Positions 22,758-25,094 of a stretch of 25,094 bases of DNA are shown in pieces. Under the pieces are notes generated by a model that saw nothing but the letters and a program-made list of their open reading frames with translations, ran no database searches and had not been told where the DNA came from. The position numbers and the translations under genes were made by a program. Origin of the DNA: Phycisphaerae bacterium (GTDB lineage: Bacteria; Chloroflexota; Anaerolineae; 4572-78; J111). Where the stretch lies: positions 1-25,094 of the forward strand of contig JANQQF010000168.1 in NCBI GenBank assembly GCA_028285035.1, given 5' to 3'. Position 1 is the stretch's first letter; every line of letters begins with the position of its first letter.

Positions 22758-23762
22758 TTATCCCTTAACCGCTCCCGCTGCTAGACCTTTCACCAAATTC
22801 TTCTGGAAGAACATGATCACCAAAATGATGGGCACCGTCGCTGAAACAGCGGAGGCCGCAGCGAGAGTGAGGTGACGTGGGTCTTCACCGCCTGTGAAGC
22901 GCGAAATCGCGACAGGGAGAGTCCAGTTGGTTTGGGTCAAGATACGAACCAGAAGGAACTCGTTGTAGGCGAGGAGGAGGGTGAAAAGCGCCGTAGAAAT
23001 GATACCTGGCCACATAATCGGGATGATGACCTTAATGAAGGCGTTTAAGCGGCTTGCTCCATCGACCATTGCTGACTCTTCAAGATCCTTAGGAATATCC
23101 ATAAAGAAGCTGCGTAACATCCAGATCGTGAAGGGCTGATTAACCGCAACTAAGGTGAGAATAACCAAAAGGTGAGTGTCGAGCAGGTTGGTGGCACTTC
23201 CCATCCAGTAGTAGGGCAGAATGAAGGCCAAGCGAGGCAAAGCCCGGAAACCAAGCGCGGCAATGAGGACGAAAACGGCCGCTAAGCCAGCATAACGGGC
23301 TAAGGAGTAGCCTGCTAAACAGCCAATCGATATGGAGACAACGACCGTTCCGACAGTCACAATAATGGTGTTGAGGAAATAATCGTAAAACTTGGCCGTA
23401 TCAACAACCTGGGGGATACCCCACAACAATGCAATAAAGCCCAATGTGGCAAAGATGTAAATGATGTTATTGGGAATGGGGATATACTCTGCAAACAAGA
23501 GCAGACAGATCAAGATCACCACAGTCAATAAAATAAAGTAAGTAATGGTCGCCCCATTCTCTGGTACAGACCGTAGCCACAACTCCTGATAATTTTCCCA
23601 GGTTGGGGTAAAAAACAATTTGGGGGTCCGGGAGTTGGCGTCTTTTAAGGTTTTGAAGGATTGCAAGGCCGTCCAGAGAAACGGAATAAAGCTGTAGACA
23701 GCAAATACAATTAAGGATAAGTGTATAAATGCACGACCAATTGGACTTTTTATCTTTTCCAT
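22758..23762 (-). CDS. carbohydrate-type ABC transporter permease (MalG-like)
   Basis: An inner-membrane permease of the CUT1 type, 334 residues. The cytoplasmic EAA loop that contacts the ATPase is EESAMVDGASRLNAFIKVIIPIMWPG around residue 228. The first helix (12-32) and the loop with PTWENYQELW are standard. Unusually, about 50 extra residues (71-120) with two hydrophobic segments lie before DYFLNTIIVT, giving about eight helices instead of six and a length above the usual 270-300. It starts 2 bases after the MalF-like gene ends. No ATPase gene is visible, so a shared ATPase encoded elsewhere, as with MsmK/MsmX, is likely. Confidence 0.92.
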   Translation of the reverse strand: MEKIKSPIGRAFIHLSLIVFAVYSFIPFLWTALQSFKTLKDANSRTPKLFFTPTWENYQELWLRSVPENGATITYFILLTVVILICLLLFAEYIPIPNNIIYIFATLGFIALLWGIPQVVDTAKFYDYFLNTIIVTVGTVVVSISIGCLAGYSLARYAGLAAVFVLIAALGFRALPRLAFILPYYWMGSATNLLDTHLLVILTLVAVNQPFTIWMLRSFFMDIPKDLEESAMVDGASRLNAFIKVIIPIMWPGIISTALFTLLLAYNEFLLVRILTQTNWTLPVAISRFTGGEDPRHLTLAAASAVSATVPIILVIMFFQKNLVKGLAAGAVKG

Positions 23763-23764
23763 GA

Positions 23765-24628
23765 TTAACGCTCCTCTATCTGTTGTCTATAAGATTGGAT
23801 TAGATTGGGAATCAAGACGATCATAATCCCAATCACCGTAATAATTGACATGGCATTGGCTTTACCAAGCCTCTGCACCGTAATAGCTGTTTGGAAGTTG
23901 TAGGTCATCACCGTATCCGCTTTGTAAACCGGGTTTAGCTCCGATAGAACAAAGACACTATCAAAGACACGGTAAGCATCCATAATGGAGATTAAGAGAA
24001 TGAGGATTGTTAACGATTGCACGTGCGGAACAACAATGTGGCGAATTTTTTGCCAGCGAGTAGCCCCATCGATCGACGCCGCTTCAAGTAAGTCTTGAGA
24101 TAGCGTTTGGAGGCCAGCAAAATAGGTGACCAGCGCGAATGGGGTGACGTGCCAAATACCTTGTACGACAATTAGGGTTTTGACCGAGGTCTCGTTGTAG
24201 CGGAATCTTGTTTCGAGGAGCGTTTGATAGAGATAGGTCAGCAACCCAGATGGCTCAAAGAGTTGCTTGAACATCAAAGTTCCAACAATGGGAACAATGA
24301 TAAAAGGGAGTAAAAATATTGAGAGATAGATGCCCCGGGTAAATTTTGAAACTTGATCTAGGAGAAGGGCCACGGTGAAGCCAATCAACATTGTCGCAGG
24401 CACAATGATAGCCGTGTACAACGCTGTGAAGCGGAATGATTGCCAAAATCGGGCGTCACCCAAAACATCGACATAATTTCTGAAGCCAACAAATTGAGGT
24501 TCATTAATATTATTGAACGTCATAAATTGCATACCCAACCAGATCGCCATTAGAAGTGGCACCACCATTAAGAGCGTCATCATAAAGATGCTGGGGGCTG
24601 CAAACTGAAAAAACGTTTTTCTTGTCAT
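23765..24628 (-). CDS. carbohydrate-type ABC transporter permease (MalF-like)
   Basis: A 287-residue inner-membrane permease with about six helices, partner of the MalG-like protein. The EAA loop is EAASIDGATRWQKIRHIVVPHV near residue 183. The N-terminal helix and the FVGFRNYVDVLGDARFWQSF loop are typical of CUT1 MalF/UgpA-type proteins. With the solute-binding protein encoded upstream it should import a sugar, polyol or glycerol-phosphate-like compound, though CUT1 systems also take other solutes. AAAGGTGAGCT precedes the ATG. It is preceded by the 361-base structured intergenic region. Confidence 0.92.
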   Translation of the reverse strand: MTRKTFFQFAAPSIFMMTLLMVVPLLMAIWLGMQFMTFNNINEPQFVGFRNYVDVLGDARFWQSFRFTALYTAIIVPATMLIGFTVALLLDQVSKFTRGIYLSIFLLPFIIVPIVGTLMFKQLFEPSGLLTYLYQTLLETRFRYNETSVKTLIVVQGIWHVTPFALVTYFAGLQTLSQDLLEAASIDGATRWQKIRHIVVPHVQSLTILILLISIMDAYRVFDSVFVLSELNPVYKADTVMTYNFQTAITVQRLGKANAMSIITVIGIMIVLIPNLIQSYRQQIEER

Positions 24629-24815
24629 AGCTCACCTTTCCCTTTCCTGTTTTAACTAAGGTTGTTCCAAGAAATAAAGTTGTCAAAATTGACAGTTTAT
24701 TGGCAGTTTATTGTCTCAGAATTGACACAGTGATTCGCAAAAAATAATCGAAAATAAATTTTTAGAGCTTGGTTCAAATAGGTAGAAAATTGAACCCATT
24801 TTGGCGAATCATTAA

Positions 24816-24904
24816 TAAAGTAAACCAGATTATAAATTTGTTTAGACATAATTTTTGATAGTTCAAATTTTCGGTTTTCTCAAAAATTCTTCTGGTTTAC
24901 TTTA
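24816..24904. repeat. 14-bp perfect inverted repeat with 61-base AT-rich centre
   Basis: TAAAGTAAACCAGA at 24816-24829 is the exact inverse of TCTGGTTTACTTTA at 24891-24904. The interior is AT-rich and non-coding. It may be a long RNA stem, a cruciform, or the ends of a very short mobile element; no target duplication is obvious. Confidence 0.6.
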
Positions 24905-24932
24905 AAATACTCCAAATTACAATATTTTTGGG

Positions 24933-24974
24933 TAAAAGAATAGGAAGTACGAAGAACACCATACTCCCTATTCT
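24933..24974 (-). terminator. intrinsic terminator after the solute-binding protein gene
   Basis: AGAATAGGAAGTA at 24937-24949 and TACTCCCTATTCT at 24962-24974 pair over 13 positions with one weak pair, with a 12-base loop. On the minus strand the stem is followed by TTTTACC. The plus strand also ends in TTTTTG, so it may work both ways. It begins about 15 bases after the stop at 24990. Confidence 0.75.
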
Positions 24975-24989
24975 TTTTGTTAGATTAAT

Positions 24990-25094
24990 TTACTGAATAT
25001 AGCCTTGAGCGGTGGCTTCTTCAGTGTAGGCTTCGGCAGCAGCATCAAGGGCTTCTTGAGCTGTCATTTCGCCAGAGCCGACAAGCGGTAGGAA
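24990..25094 (-). CDS. C-terminal end of an ABC solute-binding protein (partial)
   Basis: The last 34 codons of a gene that begins outside the window. They read FLPLVGSGEMTAQEALDAAA and then EAYTEEATAQGYIQ before TAA. Alternation of a GEMT-AQEALD-AA-E helix near the C-terminus is typical of CUT1 extracellular sugar-binding proteins, and the position upstream of MalF- and MalG-like genes supports this. The start and the signal peptide are not in the window, and the ligand cannot be inferred. Confidence 0.75.
   Translation of the reverse strand, partial: FLPLVGSGEMTAQEALDAAAEAYTEEATAQGYIQ

Larger units (their letters stand above)
24629..24989. other. 361-base AT-rich intergenic region with four inverted repeats
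   Basis: No ORF is supported here. From left to right it holds a pair of 10-base direct repeats CAGTTTATTG at 24693-24702 and 24704-24713, AATTGACA at 24687 and 24720, and an inverted pair TGATTCGC/GCGAATCA at 24731-24738 and 24804-24811. That pair encloses GGTTCAA/TTGAACC at 24771-24777 and 24790-24796. A 14-base inverted pair lies at 24816-24829 and 24891-24904, followed by the terminator at 24937-24974. It separates a highly expressed type of gene (solute-binding protein) from the permeases. Differential expression and operator sites are likely roles. Confidence 0.6.

Overview
The window reads as a chromosomal accessory region of a free-living bacterium of moderate GC, with every supported gene on the minus strand. 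An F420-type luciferase-like oxidoreductase, a MalF/MalG sugar-type ABC transporter, many NTF2/SnoaL-like proteins and dispersed GC-rich intergenic hairpins would suit a member of the Chloroflexota. That assignment is an inference from gene style; no rRNA or marker gene is present. No tRNA, rRNA, CRISPR array or transposase gene was seen.

Layout in the direction of transcription (right to left). 25094-22758: the C-terminal end of a solute-binding protein, a 361-base intergenic region full of inverted repeats, then two ABC permeases. 22631-16383: a double-BMC-domain (BMC-T type) microcompartment shell protein, a protein with an EutQ-like N-terminal segment fused to two SnoaL-like domains, a zinc alcohol dehydrogenase, an HSL-type alpha/beta hydrolase, and two more double-SnoaL proteins. 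16156-8922: a class I glutamine amidotransferase, two tandem EamA transporters, a luciferase-like (LLM) flavin/F420 oxidoreductase, a zinc-free MDR reductase, an iron alcohol dehydrogenase, a DinB-SnoaL fusion and a single SnoaL protein. Gaps in these last two blocks are mostly 3-80 bases, so they look like long operons. 8821-5165: separate units with an aldo/keto reductase behind a MerR-type promoter, metZ behind a near-consensus promoter and a terminator-bearing leader, and a NAT-VOC pair. 4986/5007-227: a large GH94-like protein with its own promoter and terminator, then another double-SnoaL protein.

The most interesting theme is 24628-8922. A shell-type protein and an EutQ-like putative targeting segment sit in one co-directional cluster with an importer, several dehydrogenases, an esterase and ten SnoaL-like domains in six proteins if the outlying 227-1390 gene is counted. 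I infer a catabolic or detoxifying pathway for an imported, possibly oxygenated organic substrate, with some link to a protein shell. No BMC-P vertex protein, aldehyde dehydrogenase, phosphotransacylase or hexamer-forming BMC-H protein is visible here, so a complete microcompartment cannot be claimed.

The two EamA genes preserve a clear scar of tandem duplication: the 5' end of the downstream LLM gene is left between them and forms a six-codon ORF that may now serve as a translation-coupling leader.
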